From contig OX637398.1 in assembly GCA_951799425.1 (NCBI GenBank), positions 19,354,270 through 19,418,269 of the forward strand: a stretch of 64,000 nt of DNA, written 5' to 3'. Shown here piece by piece: positions 30,345 to 42,030 of this stretch. The first letter of the stretch is position 1, and each line of letters begins with the position of its first letter. A model generated the notes under the pieces. That model ran no database searches. It was not told the DNA's origin and was given only the letters and a program-made list of their open reading frames with translations. The DNA comes from Ilex aquifolium (Eukaryota > Streptophyta > Magnoliopsida > Aquifoliales > Aquifoliaceae). Made by a program: the position numbers and the translations under genes.

Positions 30345-31557
30345 GTAAACTTTTAATAAATTAGTTGGTGCACATGTGCGTTGCACATGAACCATTTTGA
30401 ATAAAAAATAGTACCATTGGAGTTGTGTATCAATTTTCCCATACATGGGCATCGTTATATTATTCTGTTGCTATTACACTTGAAAATCAGGTCAAAATTT
30501 GATAGTTATTTGTATTGGAGATCTCCCAAATTTCTTTGTCGTAGATTGGAGCTTGTATGAATCTCAATGGGTAGATTTTCAATGTCGCCCCAGGTATTAT
30601 AGTATCGATTTGTGCCAAAGCAATGACATAACTATCTTAGATGCAGCACCTAGATCTAAGCCATTCAAATGGTATTTGCAACCAGCAATGAAAAACAATA
30701 ATTTGAATCTTAGGCATAATTTCGGAACTCCAAAGAAGAAGCCAAAAGTATTTTTTATAAATTGACAAGAACTTTATATGCGTTTAATTCTTTCAAGTCT
30801 ACATAGCTACATATATATAGTTCACCAACTCAATATCCATGATAATTTTCCTAACAATCAGTAAAACAACTTTCCTAGAATTAAGCAATCACTAAAGCCT
30901 ATATTTCATAATTGGTTTAGACTGAATTCCAAACAATATAGAGACAGAGGAAGCGAAAGCAGTCTTGTCTTAGAAATGGAGTTTACCAAGAAAGAGGATT
31001 TGCAATTCCACAGATAAAGTAATGAACCCAAATGATTGCTACTTCAATTCCTTAAAGGCCTCTGATTTCTGATATGTAAAAACAGAGAAGTATGATAATC
31101 CATTCTCACCAAAAGTGGTTGAAGGAAAACATGCCAGGGAGAAAAGTAACAAAAAGCACACCTGGAAGCCTAATGGTATGGTTTCAGACCATGCTTGGGG
31201 CGCTTCCTCCTTAGTCAGTGCTTTTGAAGTATCCGTTAAAATCTCTTTTTCAGTGCCCAATTTTCACAAAGCATTGCCCTTCGTAGCTGCATTAGGAGAC
31301 ATTAGATAGACTCCAGTGATACTCAAAGAGAGTCGGCTAGGTACACAATGAGGATTCCATCCCTTGAATGAGCAACTCATGAATGCTGCCATGTCGAACG
31401 AGCCAACAACTCGAATGCGTTTGGTTTGTTTTTTGAGCAAGAAGCAAAGCATTAACTTATCTCACCATGCTACGGACTCCAAGTTCTTATGGTAGAGCAA
31501 GAGAAGATTTATTATCAATATAATGATGGGAATGGAAACCAGAAACACGATTGGATC
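30345..31557. other. Non-coding or unrecognised DNA before the family-B element
   Basis: Starts inside an intron of the HIT4-like fragment. A plus-strand frame at 30499-30765 (88 codons) has no recognised motif. A candidate minus-strand exon at 31192-31452 is listed separately. The right edge (GGATC, 31553-31557) is the target duplication of the 31.6-44.2 kb element, so 44,169 onward is its original continuation. Confidence 0.5.
31192..31452 (-). pseudogene. Unrecognised exon-like reading frame with one stop
   Basis: Minus strand, open from 31452 (MLCFLLKKQTKRIRVV...) except for one TGA at 31264-31266, then KLGTEKEILTDTSKALTKEE to PLGFQ. It is followed by a good donor site (CAG|GTGTGC, near 31192). 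Amino-acid composition looks protein-like. I do not recognise the family. It could be a relic of a host exon. The sequence after the donor is AT-rich, as expected for an intron. Confidence 0.3.
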
Positions 31558-31886
31558 TATGACGCCCCTAAAACTGGGGGTCCTTTGTCAACCCGTTGAT
31601 CACCCATCAACTTGCGGAAGCACCCGTGAATGCCGCATAACCCGGCACCACAGTATAAGATCCCCTTCACCGAGATCATAAACAACACAGAGTTTGGGCA
31701 GAGTCTCCCTTGTACCGGGCACTCCCAAATGCATAACCTGTGTATATTTCAATCACTTGACCATTCCAAGGTCCAATATACATCAATTTGTTCTTAATAT
31801 TACTCCATTTACATCCTTTGAACAAAAGGACTCAAGGTCCGAAGTCTTGACAAGATCATTTTAAATTTCTAAAAATTTAAGAGGAC

Positions 31887-32023
31887 CTACCGGTAGAAAA
31901 TCAACGTTCTACCGATAGAAGAGCTCTCTGGAATTCTTCTACCGGTAGATAATCAACAATCTACCGGTAGAAAAGCTCTCTGAAAATTTTCTACCGGTAG
32001 ATAATTCAATGTTCTACTGGTAG
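31887..32023 (-). repeat. CTACCGGTAG palindrome array, left LTR
   Basis: Six 10-mers (31887, 31909, 31939, 31961, 31991, 32014), arranged as pairs in a unit of about 52 bp (TTCTACCGGTAGATAATCAA, then a second palindrome, then GAGCTCTCTG). GAGCTC in the spacer is itself palindromic. Palindrome centres vary (CCGG, CGAT, CTGG). Confidence 0.88.
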
Positions 32024-33349
32024 AAAAGCCCAGTTTGCCCCCAATTCAATCCTTTTCAATTCCAACTCATCCAATCTCAAACAACAACCACCCAAACTCA
32101 TATAACATCTAATTTTATACAAAACATAGTTCATATAAGTCCGTTTTACAATCTTTTATACAATATTACATGTCCCAAAACTAAATTTACACATTTGTTT
32201 TACAAAAACGTAATTTAAAGCCACAACTTAGCTTTTTTCATCAATGAGGGCCCAAGTGAGAGCCATCCACAGACGATTGTCCCGTACCTGAAATGTTGTT
32301 CCCATAAAGGGTGAGTCACGCTCAATAGGGTATCTCCTAAAGAGACTACTCCCCAACCTAGATGCATATGAAATTCTCACATGCAATTCAACAATCAAAC
32401 AAACATTGATCCAAGAGCATACAACTTCAAGAACGAATGTCATGTTATGAGGTGAGACTCACACATGCAATGTAACCCGAGCCTTCACTGGCTCCCATAA
32501 CACATGTCATGCCATGCATATGAATCCGGACATTTCAAGCTCCAGTCATTGATGTTACACATCCAATAACCATTATAAAATGAACCATGTGTCTTTTTTA
32601 GGTAAGTAATTTCTTGGACTTGCACCAACGGTCCACCACACCAACATTAATTTTGGTATCCCACCTTCGGTTCCGCGTACACCAATACACTTTTTTGGAC
32701 TTTCACCGTCGAAAATGTATAAACCAGTAACCGGGTCTTGCACCCGAGAGAGAGTCTATCCCTTCTTGCTATACCTGACACAAGTTTTTCATGCAATCTG
32801 TGTAACTCTGTCGGACCTATGTCTAACCTTCCCGAGTCCACACCTCAACTAGCAAAAATGGTGTTTGATCCAAAAACATGCACACACCCATACCCATGTC
32901 ACATGCCCACGAATGTGATGCTTCCCATGCATATGCAATGTAATGTACAATTGCATTTCATATCATTATGCAACCGAGATTTCAGTTGCAATTCCAGTGT
33001 CATGCTCATCATATCATGAGAGTAACATGATATACACCATTTTCATAATTTCAATTATATCATGAGCATATAATTACATTACACAATTTCCACCAAACAT
33101 GTTGCAACATTTTCAATGAAACCAACATGCTAAATCAACATAGACATTTTATCAAACACCTTCAAGACATAAATGTAAACACATAGCATGCCCAATCAAC
33201 ACATTTCTCATGAAACTACCAAAACAAGCAATTTCACATAATACCCAAATCATGCAAAAATTGGTTTATACATTCTTATACCATTTCTCATACTCTAGTT
33301 ACACTAGAAATACATTTAGACAAGAGATTTAATCTCAATTCATGCTACC

Positions 33350-35802
33350 GGTGAGACCTGAACATGCATTGCATGCATATTAGCATAACTATGTGGGCTA
33401 AATTGCAACTATGTGAAACTATTAAAGGGTTAATTAAAGTAAACCCTTCATAGCCATGATGTGTGTGAGCATTCATCGGGTAGGTGGACCGTGTGAGTGA
33501 TGTATTAGTGAGACCCATTTATAGAAATTTCATGTGTGAAAATACTAGTGGGTTGATTTCGAAATCACTTAAGAACTTGGGGGGAGGCAAGCATAATTAC
33601 CCAATTAGAATGAGTCATCCTTACATGTGTAGAACTATGAGGTGGGTGAGTCAAATTAAAAACTAGGTGAATGTGTGTGTGTGTGTGTAAGTTAAGGTGT
33701 ATTAGTGTGTGTGTTTAAAACATGAATCAGTGTGTGTGTGTGTGTGTGTTCTTTCTTTACTGAAACCGTGAGTGAGGGAGAGCAAGAGAGAGAGATGAAA
33801 AGGTATGTGTGTGTGTCTCTTGAGCCGTGAGCAAGGAAGGAGAGAGGTAGAGAGAAAGTCAAGCTTTGGTGGGTGTTTTTAGTTCCAACTGAGAAGGAGA
33901 AGAAAGAAAGAAAAAGGTAAGAACTTGGGGAAAACCTCCATGCCAAACCGAGAGTGAGAAAGGGCAAGAAGAAGGTGGGGAAGAAGAAGGAAGCAAGAGA
34001 AAGGTATAAGGGGGTGTGTGTGATTAATTTTAAGCATGTGTGTGTGTGGACTGTTTTATTTAGATTTTAAAAGAGACTTTGTGTGAGTCTAATTAAGTGT
34101 GTTAAGCATAATTAAAGGGTTGTTAAGAAAATGTTTTAAATGGGTATTCAACCGGGTGTGAGGAAAGTGTGAAAAAAAACATTTGAAATGTTCGGGATGC
34201 TTTTAGTGGGCTGGATTGAAATCGAGATTTTCGGTGAGTGTGTGAGTTTAAGTGTGGCTGTTTTAAAAGAAAAGTGTGATAAATGTTGAAAATGGGTGCC
34301 GGTAATGTTGAAACCCTGATTTATGAATATTATTATCACATGTGTGAATTTTGATCCAATTGACTCAAAATTTTGCATGCTTCATTCTTATTTGATGCTG
34401 GATGTGATAATGTAAGTTTCGAATGCAAATGAATATAATATCCAATGCGAAATGTATGAAATGTCGGAAGTGAGGTTTTTAGGTTTCGGGGTTGAAATGT
34501 GTGAAAATGGGTCCCTGGTCAATGTGTTTGACCTACTTATTCCTAATTGTGATTAATGTGAAAGATTTTGGAGATTTGAGGAGGAAATTTGATCCCTAAA
34601 TCTAATGTGTCGGTGTGTGAGCGGACAGTGCGGTAACCGGGGCACTTTGGGTTGAATCATCTTGCATGCATTAGTGCATGATTAATTATTAAATGTGATA
34701 AAAATATTGATATTGTAATTACAAATTTTTTAGGTGGAACATGTAGGACAGTCGGTGTTGAGACAAATACAGTAACACCGAAGGGATCTACCGGTAGGTC
34801 CGAAGGCCCATAAATCTGTACACTTGAGGTGGGTATATATTTTTTTATGTTTTGGAAATGCTATTATAAGATGATAGTAAATGATAGAATTTAATAGCAA
34901 TTCTCCAGGATTATGTGCTACGTGCTTATATGATTGAATGATGTTTTGTGCTGTGTATTGTGTATTGTGGAATGTGGCGCACTGTCTGAGACAGGAACGT
35001 CGATGCCTGATCACTGGGCATGCAGTGGTGTGCTAACACTGTGGTGTTCCCGGGAGGTTCGGGACACATGGATCCATGTGGGATCGATTACCCGATGAGG
35101 GGTAGTATAGATGTGTGGTGGCTTGTGCATTCTTTGGATTTGGATTGATGTTATTGTTTGATATGTGTATCAACGTAGTATCTACTTACTTCTGTGTATT
35201 ACTATCATTTCCATTTCATATACAACATGTACACTCACTGAGCGCGTGGTTTAGCTCACACCCCTATAGTTTATCTTTTCCATGTACTATCGAGGGAGTT
35301 GCAGATCAGTCCACTGTCTAGTCGGTTTAGTATTATCTCGTGGAGTTGAATTCAATTCGGAGTAGTCCAACGAAGTTGGTGTGATATTACTCAGGTTGTA
35401 TGTCCATTAATTATGTATTTAGTTTTAATGAGTGAGTGATACAGGTTGAGTGTTTGTATAATTATTTGCTGGGTTGTATATTATATTGAGTGAGAGAATA
35501 TTATAGCAGGTTAATAGTGTATAATTTTAAACAGACTCAACAAGCATACTTTGTGATGTATGCTATGTGGGTGTGGGATTTTGTATATGTATATGGCTTG
35601 GAAAAAGAAATGGTACATGTGTTAGATATGGTACATGTTATGAGTCAGGTATTACCATCATGTTTAATGGTTAAGGTGATTGGCGGTGTTGTTGCACCTG
35701 TGAAATTATTTAGTGTTTTATTAATCTAGATTATATATGTAAACAGGTGTATCAAAAATTTAGTCGCATCTCATCCTTGGAAGACCAGGATGGGGCATGA
35801 CA
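33350..35802 (+). mobile_element. Solo LTR of another chromovirus-like family (family D)
   Basis: 2,453 bp inserted into the 3' LTR of the family-B element. CTACC at 33345-33349 and 35803-35807 is the duplicated target. The right end is GGGGCATGACA, like the GGGGCGTNACA ends of families B and C. The left end reads GGTGAGACC, two bases off the expected TG start. Rich in TGTGTG runs (33670-33760) and GA-rich stretches. GGTATATATTTTTTT near 34834 is a possible TATA box. No protein-coding part was found: the minus-strand frame at 33692-33967 is a microsatellite shadow. Orientation is inferred from the end sequence. Confidence 0.7.
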
Positions 35803-36549
35803 CTACCCATTTCATATGAAACCCTAGGTTGAAAATAAACCTAGTCAGGAGAATAACCATACATCTTGAAGCATAATACATGTAGTAAGATGCTCCCAAG
35901 AACCCAAATCAGGCTTCAAACATTGATTTCCAAAAATCTCGTATTTGAGGCTTCGTTAAAATCCCCGATTTTTGGTTCGTAGACGTATCTCTCGCTGAGT
36001 AGATGAACTTTAGTTTTTTGCCCGAAGGATTCCAACCAATGGATGGCCCTAGATCGCAAGAAGAAGAAGAAACACTTTATTTTCTATCTTCTCCCCCTCT
36101 CTCTCCAACGAAATTCAGCAGGCCAAATTGGGGGAAAAATCTAATTTTCCCCCTTTTTATACCCCTTGGATGCTTGGCCCATAACGTGCCACACATCCCA
36201 CCTTTTACTGATCCAATTTCTTTCCGAATTAATTAAATCTCGTCCCGTTTTAAGTTCAACATATTTTATTTGAACTAAATTTAAATTATTTTTCACTTTT
36301 TGCAATGAATTCCCGATCGCGTTTATTTTGGTCATGCAACACTAGTCGCCTTGTAACACGTGAAAAATTTGACTGTCTTGAAATTCAACGAAAATTGAGT
36401 GGGTAACTAAATTTCGCGAGACGAATCCAACAATGAGGGCCGTTTCATCATCCGAGTTCTAGAAAAATTTGGGTTTTCAATCCGTACCGTAGCGATTAAT
36501 TACCGTTTTGCCCTTTTTCTTAAAAATTCAAAATTTTTCGAGTTTTACA

Positions 36550-36570
36550 TTATTCCCCCCTTAAAAGAAA
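36550..36570 (-). promoter_or_regulatory. Polypurine tract of the family-B element
   Basis: The minus strand directly before the 3' LTR reads TTTTAAGGGGGGAATA, a typical chromovirus plus-strand primer tract. Confidence 0.75.
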
Positions 36571-36599
36571 TTTCGTCCCCGAAATTTACACACACATGC

Positions 36600-36865
36600 A
36601 CATTCAACTACATGCATATGCAACAGTAATATAACACTTAATGACCATAAGAATGTACATCCATCTTCGAACAAGAACAGATAACTGGTACGTATAGTGT
36701 CCTCATGCTCACATGTCGCCTCCTCCACACCACAGGGCTGCCACAACACATTCACCAGCCTTACAGTCTTACCTCACAAAACCTGCTCTCAGCTATCCAT
36801 GATACGCAATGGTCCTTCCTCAAAGGTCTCATCCGCGTCAACAATCAGCTCACCCCAATCAACCA
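36600..36865 (-). pseudogene. Chromodomain at the integrase end
   Basis: DADETFEEGPLRIMDS, a stop, EQVL, a stop, then VNVLWQPCGVEEATCEHEDT to the LFLFED end at about 36660. Order and residues fit the CHDCT-type chromodomain of plant Tekay/Del chromoviruses, thought to steer insertion to heterochromatin. This is the key evidence for the lineage. Confidence 0.8.
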
Positions 36866-36869
36866 CATG

Positions 36870-37830
36870 TGTCGGATTCGGAGTGTACTTACGAAGCATG
36901 GAGACATAGAATACCGCGTGAACACCTGATAGATTTGGTGGTAACGCCAACCGGTAAGCGACTGCACCAACCCTCTTGAGTACCTCGAAGGGCCCGATAT
37001 ACCTCGACGACAGCTTTCCCTTATTCCCGAATCTAACCACTCCTTTCTTGGGTATCACCTTCAAGAAGATGTGACCTCCGACCTCGAACTCCAGAGGTCG
37101 TCACCGTCTGTCGGCGTAGCTCTTCTACAGGTTCTGAGCCGTAAGAAGACGCTTCTGTATCAAGTCCACCTTCTTCGAGGTGTCTCTAATCAAATCTGGA
37201 TCCGTAGAGAATCTCTCTCTAACCTCCGTCCAACAAACTGGAGAACGACAAGCCTCCCATAAAGTGCCTCATAAGGTGCCATCTGTATGCTCGCCTGCTA
37301 ACTATTGTTGTAGGCAAACTCCACTAAGGGTAAGTGTTTTTCCCAATTACTATTGAGATCAAGGACGCATGCATGTAGCATGTCCTCTAAATTCTGGATG
37401 GTCCTCTCTGACTGAATGTCCGTCTGGGAATGAAAACTTGTGCTCATCATCAGCTGTGTCCCCATAGTCTGCTGGAAACTCTTCCAAAAATGGGTCGTGA
37501 ACCTGAGATCCCGATTCGATACTATAAATACGAGTACCCCATGTAATCACACTATCTATATACAATCTATAGAATTCCTCTAGTGTGAAGGTCATCCGCA
37601 CGACCAAGAAGTGTGCCGCCTTCGTAAGCCAGTCCACTATCACCCATACCGCTTCATGCCCTCGCAATGTCCGTGGCAAGTGGGTCAAAAAATCCATCAT
37701 AACGTGCCCCCATTTCCACTTAGCCACCTTCAAAGGCTGGAGCAATCCTACTGGTCTCTGCTGCTCAGCATTGACCTATTGACACGTGAGACATCGACTA
37801 ACAAAGTCCCTGACATGTCTTTTCATCCCA
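36870..37830 (-). pseudogene. Integrase of the family-B chromovirus
   Basis: Open at 37745-37359 in mixed frames: LLQPLKVAKWKWGHVMMDFL (first Asp), VIVDWLTKAAHFL. In the second frame IVSNRDLRFTTHFW gives Asn at the second catalytic position (SDRD expected). QSERTIQNLEDML keeps Glu. The C-terminal GPFEVLKRVGAVAYRLALPP and HAVFYVSMLRKY follow at 36990-36890. Inactive. Confidence 0.87.
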
Positions 37831-38039
37831 CTCCAATACTACTGACGGCGAAGATCATGGTACATCTTCGTGCCACCTGGATGTACAAAAAAATAGGAAC
37901 AATGAAACACCATAAGGATCTCCTCTCTCAGATCTGAAGATTGGGGAATCACAACCCTTCCACTGAATCGAAGATTACCATCCGCGTGAATGGCTCAGCC
38001 CTCGTCACTTGTACCTGACTGTACCCGGTCTTTGATGGA

Positions 38040-38660
38040 TAATATCTATGTGTCCTGCCCCTGGGACTTGATCACCCTGCTCAGTAGGGAAGGCGTAGCC
38101 ACCAAACTCTCCAAAGTGCCCTGAGCCTGACCTATGTAGTGTAGCCCGAACTGCCCCACAGTCTCGAGCATCTGCCACTCCCGAGAAGCCACACTAGCCA
38201 AGACTCCCCGTGAATTCCGGCTGAGTGCATCACCCATCACGTTTGCCTTACCGGGATGGTAATGCAAAGTGAAGTCATAATCCTTCAGGTACTCCATCCA
38301 CCTGCGCTACCTCATATTGAGGTTCCACTGCGTGAAGATGTACTTCAGACTTTTATGATCTGAAAATACCTCAAACTGATCTCCATATAGATAGTGGTGC
38401 CATGCCTTCAAGGCAAAGACAATGACCGCCAACTCCATGTCATGCGTGGGGTAGTTCTGCTCGTGACTCTTCAATTGCAAAGAACCATAAGCTATCACCC
38501 TCCCAGACTGCATCAAAACACACCCAAGTCTGTCCTTGGAGGCATCACAATACACTGTGTACCTCTGTCCCCTTGCCGGAACTATCAAAATCGGAGCTGA
38601 AGTAAGCCTATTCTTCAACATTTGGAATGCCCTCTCATACGAGTCATCCCACTAAAACTT
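38040..38660 (-). pseudogene. RNase H of the family-B chromovirus
   Basis: [16 protein letters not shown] (first Asp present), then [20 protein letters not shown] (Glu), then [12 protein letters not shown] (Asp) at 38560-38340, then the WMEYLKDYDFTLHYHPGKAN tail. A stop at 38304-38309 (NLNMR*RRW) separates the two open parts. No second RNase H is present, unlike the Tat elements. Confidence 0.87.
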
Positions 38661-38699
38661 GACCTCATTCCGTGTCAATCTATTCATAGGTGCAGCTAG

Positions 38700-39500
38700 T
38701 CAGGAGAAGTCCTCAATGAACCTTATGTAATATCCCGCCAACCCCAAGAAACTGCGTATCTCAAAGACTGACTTCATCCTTTCCCAACTCATGACTGCCT
38801 CAACTTTCTCTGGGTCCACGGATACACCCAAAGTCGACACCACGTGTCCCAAATATTTCACTTCGATTAGCCAAAATTCACACTTACTAAACTTAGCGTA
38901 CAACTGATGGTCTCTCAAGGTCTGGAGAACAACCCTAAAGTGACCCTCATGCTGCTCCTCAGAGTTGGATTAGATTAGGATGTCATCAACAAAGACTACA
39001 AAAAATTGATCTAGGTAGTGTTGGAACACCCTATGCATGAGATCCATGAATGTTGCCAGGGCATTTGTTAATCCAAAAGGCATCACAGTGAACTCTAAAT
39101 GCTCATACTGCGTCCTAAACACTATCTTAGGGATATCTACCACTATAATCCTTAACTGATGATATCCCGTGCGTAGATCTATCTTGGAGTAGACCCGTGT
39201 CCCTCTCAGTTGATCAAACAAATCATCAATTCACGGTAAATGGTACCTATTCTTGATAGTAACCCGATTCAACTGCCAGTAATCTATACATGGCCGAAGG
39301 GTCTTATCTTTCTTCTTGGCAAATAACACTGGAGCACCCCAAGGTGAGATACATGGTCTAATGAAGCCCTTGTCCAACAATTCTTGCAACTGGAACTTGA
39401 GTTTTTAAAACTTTGCATGTGTCATTCTATGCGGAGTCATAGAAATAGGGGATGCACTGGGTTATAACTCAATGGTGAAGTCTACATCCCGATGTGGAGG
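38700..39500 (-). pseudogene. Reverse transcriptase of the family-B chromovirus
   Basis: Recognised by [46 protein letters not shown] and the catalytic FVDD (VVFVDDILI, about 38985). Stops at about 39400, 39219 and 38968 interrupt it. The thumb follows with [19 protein letters not shown] at about 38880-38830. Confidence 0.88.
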
Positions 39501-39581
39501 TAATCCGGGTAACTCGTCCGTAAAAATATCCGCATACTCACAAATCACCCGAGGTAGACCTAACTTCTATCTTGCCTCGTC

Positions 39582-40075
39582 CTACAGGGTAAGGCTCGCA
39601 AGCCAACCCATCAACTTCCCATGCCAACAGGCATCATATACTACTTGGGGTAAAAAAATGTGCTTTTGCCCCTGAAACTTGAAACAAACACCCTCCGATG
39701 TGTAGGCAATGACCCTCTTCCGATCACAATCGATGACGACTCGGTGTGCCATCAACCATTTCATCCCAAGGATGACATCAAACTCCTACATGTCCATAAC
39801 CCTAAGGTCCACGGTGAGTAGAATCCCTGAGATCTCTAACTCATAATCCCGACATATCTGATCAATGCATACCCTAGCCCCTAGGGGAGAACTCACATGC
39901 AATGGCTCTTCCAAGGTCTCAAACTCTAAGCCCAAATCTCTTACACATGATGCAAGAATAAATGAATGCGATGCACCAAAGTCAAATAATACCCTTTCCA
40001 AAAGCGAGAGAGTAGATAACCGACTGATCCACTGGTTTAATCTGAGTAGTGATGGCGTAGACTCGACGGCGTAGA
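39582..40075 (-). pseudogene. Protease of the family-B chromovirus
   Basis: VLFDFGASHSFI at about 39995-39960 corresponds to the DSGAS active site, with Phe in place of Ser. Then FDVILGMKWL (ILGMDWL in the family, here Lys for Asp) at about 39780. A stop at 39786 splits the domain. Inactive by sequence. Confidence 0.8.
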
Positions 40076-40202
40076 CTCGACCCTAGGTCCAGGCTTGTAA
40101 ACCCTGTCCTCGGCCTCGTCCCATGCCTTGGCCCATCTAGCCTGATTGTGGAGGCCCCCCTTGTGAAGTAGTAGGGGTCTGCGTAGCACCCTAGAATTGA
40201 AA

Positions 40203-41204
40203 CTAGTTTCCCTGGTCCATGGTGGGGCAGGGAGGAGTGAAGAAAGTCTGTGGATGCCCCACCGATGATTGAGACTGAGATGCCCCATAGCTCTCGGATC
40301 CTTGCCTCTGAGGACAATCCCGCTTCATGATGCCTGGTTGGTGGAATATGAAACAAGTCCTCTGGCCTGCCTGGTAGGAAGTCCTGAAGTTTCTCCCGCC
40401 TTGGGAGGATTGATCTTGGCCTTGGCCTTGATAGCTGCGACTCTGTCCTTGATACCCATGTGGGGTAGAAGTCTTTTGCTTCTTCCCCGAACTAGAAGAA
40501 GAGGATTGACCCTCCTTCTTCTTGTCCTTAGCACCCGCCTCCCGGATGCCCCTTACAACTTCCACCTCTCTCTTAGTGGCTATAGCCATCTCGACCATTG
40601 AGTCCAAATCTTATAGGCGGTGACCCACAATCTTTTCCCGGATTAACAATTTCAAACCATCCTCAAACCTCCTTACTTTGGCCAAGTGTGTGACCACATA
40701 ATCATTGGCAAAATGGGCTAACTCGGTGAACTTAGCCACGTATTCCATCACTGTCATACTCCCTTGTTTCAAATCTAAGAATTCCCGGGCATTCTCTTGC
40801 CGAACAGTTGACGGGAAATACTTGTCCATGAAGAGCTCTCGGAACTCTCTCGATGTCATTGCCTCTAGGTTCTTCGAGGCCTTTGCCCAATCCAACCATA
40901 GATAGGCCTCTCTTTCAAGCTGGAATACAGCTAGCCTTATCTTAGTGGCACCGGATGTGATCTACATAGCCTCTAAGATCTTATCCACTTGTTGGAACCA
41001 ATGATCGGCCACTATCGGATCCGCCCCTCCCATGAAAGTCGGTAGCTTGTGTGCCTTAAACTTTTGGAGGTTATTTGAGCCTTGTGGACTCACATTGGCG
41101 CTACCTTATGCAAAGGTAGCCGCTATTGTGCCTATAGCCTCCATAAAAGCTTGTTTCTGTCCACATTCTCGGTCGTTCTGGTGTCCTATTCCTCTATTTG
41201 CCAT
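40203..41204 (-). pseudogene. gag of the family-B chromovirus
   Basis: Start MANRGIGHQN at 41202-41204. Gag core at 40895-40611 (SREFRELFMDKYFPSTVR, MEYVAKFTELA). The C-terminal part is rich in Ser/Gln/Gly, with a CCHC knuckle at about 40365-40325. The knuckle reads CFIFHQPGIMKRDC, so its second Cys is Phe and its His is Ile, and it cannot bind zinc normally. Stops at about 41106, 40957 and 40610 break the frame. Confidence 0.85.
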
Positions 41205-41539
41205 CTACACCCATGTCAAATAGCGATAGAGTACTAACTTAGCATCTCAAGGTAGGAATCAAGTGGATACATTGAGATTTATCTCCTTGTCTCACTAATA
41301 GAGTGTGCGCCACCCACTAGTGGACATCTATACCATGAACGTCCCGTTCTTTCTCTTTCCGACCCTCAAGGTTATGTCCTCTAACCCTAATGTCTATTTT
41401 TCATATACATTTAATCATGCATTTTGTTCACATAACACATAACACATAACATGTAGCATTTACAGTGCATAACATGTAACGCACAATGGATGCAATGGTC
41501 TAAAACCATGCCCTGCAAGCCCTAGGTAAATCGAAAACC

Positions 41540-41557
41540 TAGGCTCTGATACTAAGA
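41540..41557 (-). promoter_or_regulatory. Primer binding site, initiator tRNA-Met type
   Basis: The minus strand after the 5' LTR reads TCTTAGTATCAGAGCCTAGG, close to the TGGTATCAGAGC primer site used by most plant chromoviruses, with G-to-A at the second base. Confidence 0.75.
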
Positions 41558-41886
41558 TGTGACGCCCCTAAAATCGGGGGTACTTTGTCAACCAGTTGAT
41601 CACCCATCAGCCCGCAGAAGTACCCATGAATGCCGCATAACCCGACACCACAGCATAACATCCCCTTCACCGGGATCATAAACAACACAACGTTTGGGCA
41701 GAGTCTCTCTTGTACCGAGCACTCCTAAATGCATAACATGTGTACATTTCTAACACTTGATCATTCCAAGGTCCAATCTACATCAATTTCTCCTTAATAT
41801 TACTCCGTTTACATCTTTTGAACAAAAGGACTCAAGACCCAAAGGCTTAACAAGATCATTTTAAATTTCTGAAAATTTAAAAGAAC

Positions 41887-42030
41887 CTACTAGTAGAAAA
41901 TCAACGTTCTACTGGTAGAAGAGCTCTCTGGAATTCTTCTACCAGTAGATAATCAACGTTCTACCGGTAGAAGAGCTCTCTGAAATCCTTTTACCGGTAG
42001 ATAATCAACGTTCTACCAACATAAGAGCTC
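41887..42030 (-). repeat. CTACCGGTAG palindrome array, right LTR
   Basis: CTACTAGTAG 41887, CTACTGGTAG 41909, CTACCAGTAG 41939, CTACCGGTAG 41961, TTACCGGTAG 41991 and a degraded one near 42014, in the same 52-bp unit as in the left LTR but with one more unit beyond. Different palindromes of the array are intact in the two LTRs. Confidence 0.85.

Larger units (their letters stand above)
31558..36549 (-). repeat. 3' LTR of the family-B chromovirus, interrupted
   Basis: Matches the right LTR from its GACGCCCCTAAAA edge to the TTTTACA edge. It is broken at 33349/35808 by the family-D solo LTR. TATA region CTTTTTATACCCC at about 36155-36170 on the plus strand (box on minus). Contains the CTACCGGTAG array at 31887-32023. 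Confidence 0.9.

Noticed and set aside
30499..30765. 88-codon plus-strand frame after HIT4-like exon c as the next exon
   Set aside because: Does not encode the DFVKEKVREA block expected next, and no acceptor site fits.
33692..33967. 91-codon minus-strand Ser/Thr/His-rich frame
   Set aside because: Made of TG and GA microsatellites in the family-D solo LTR.
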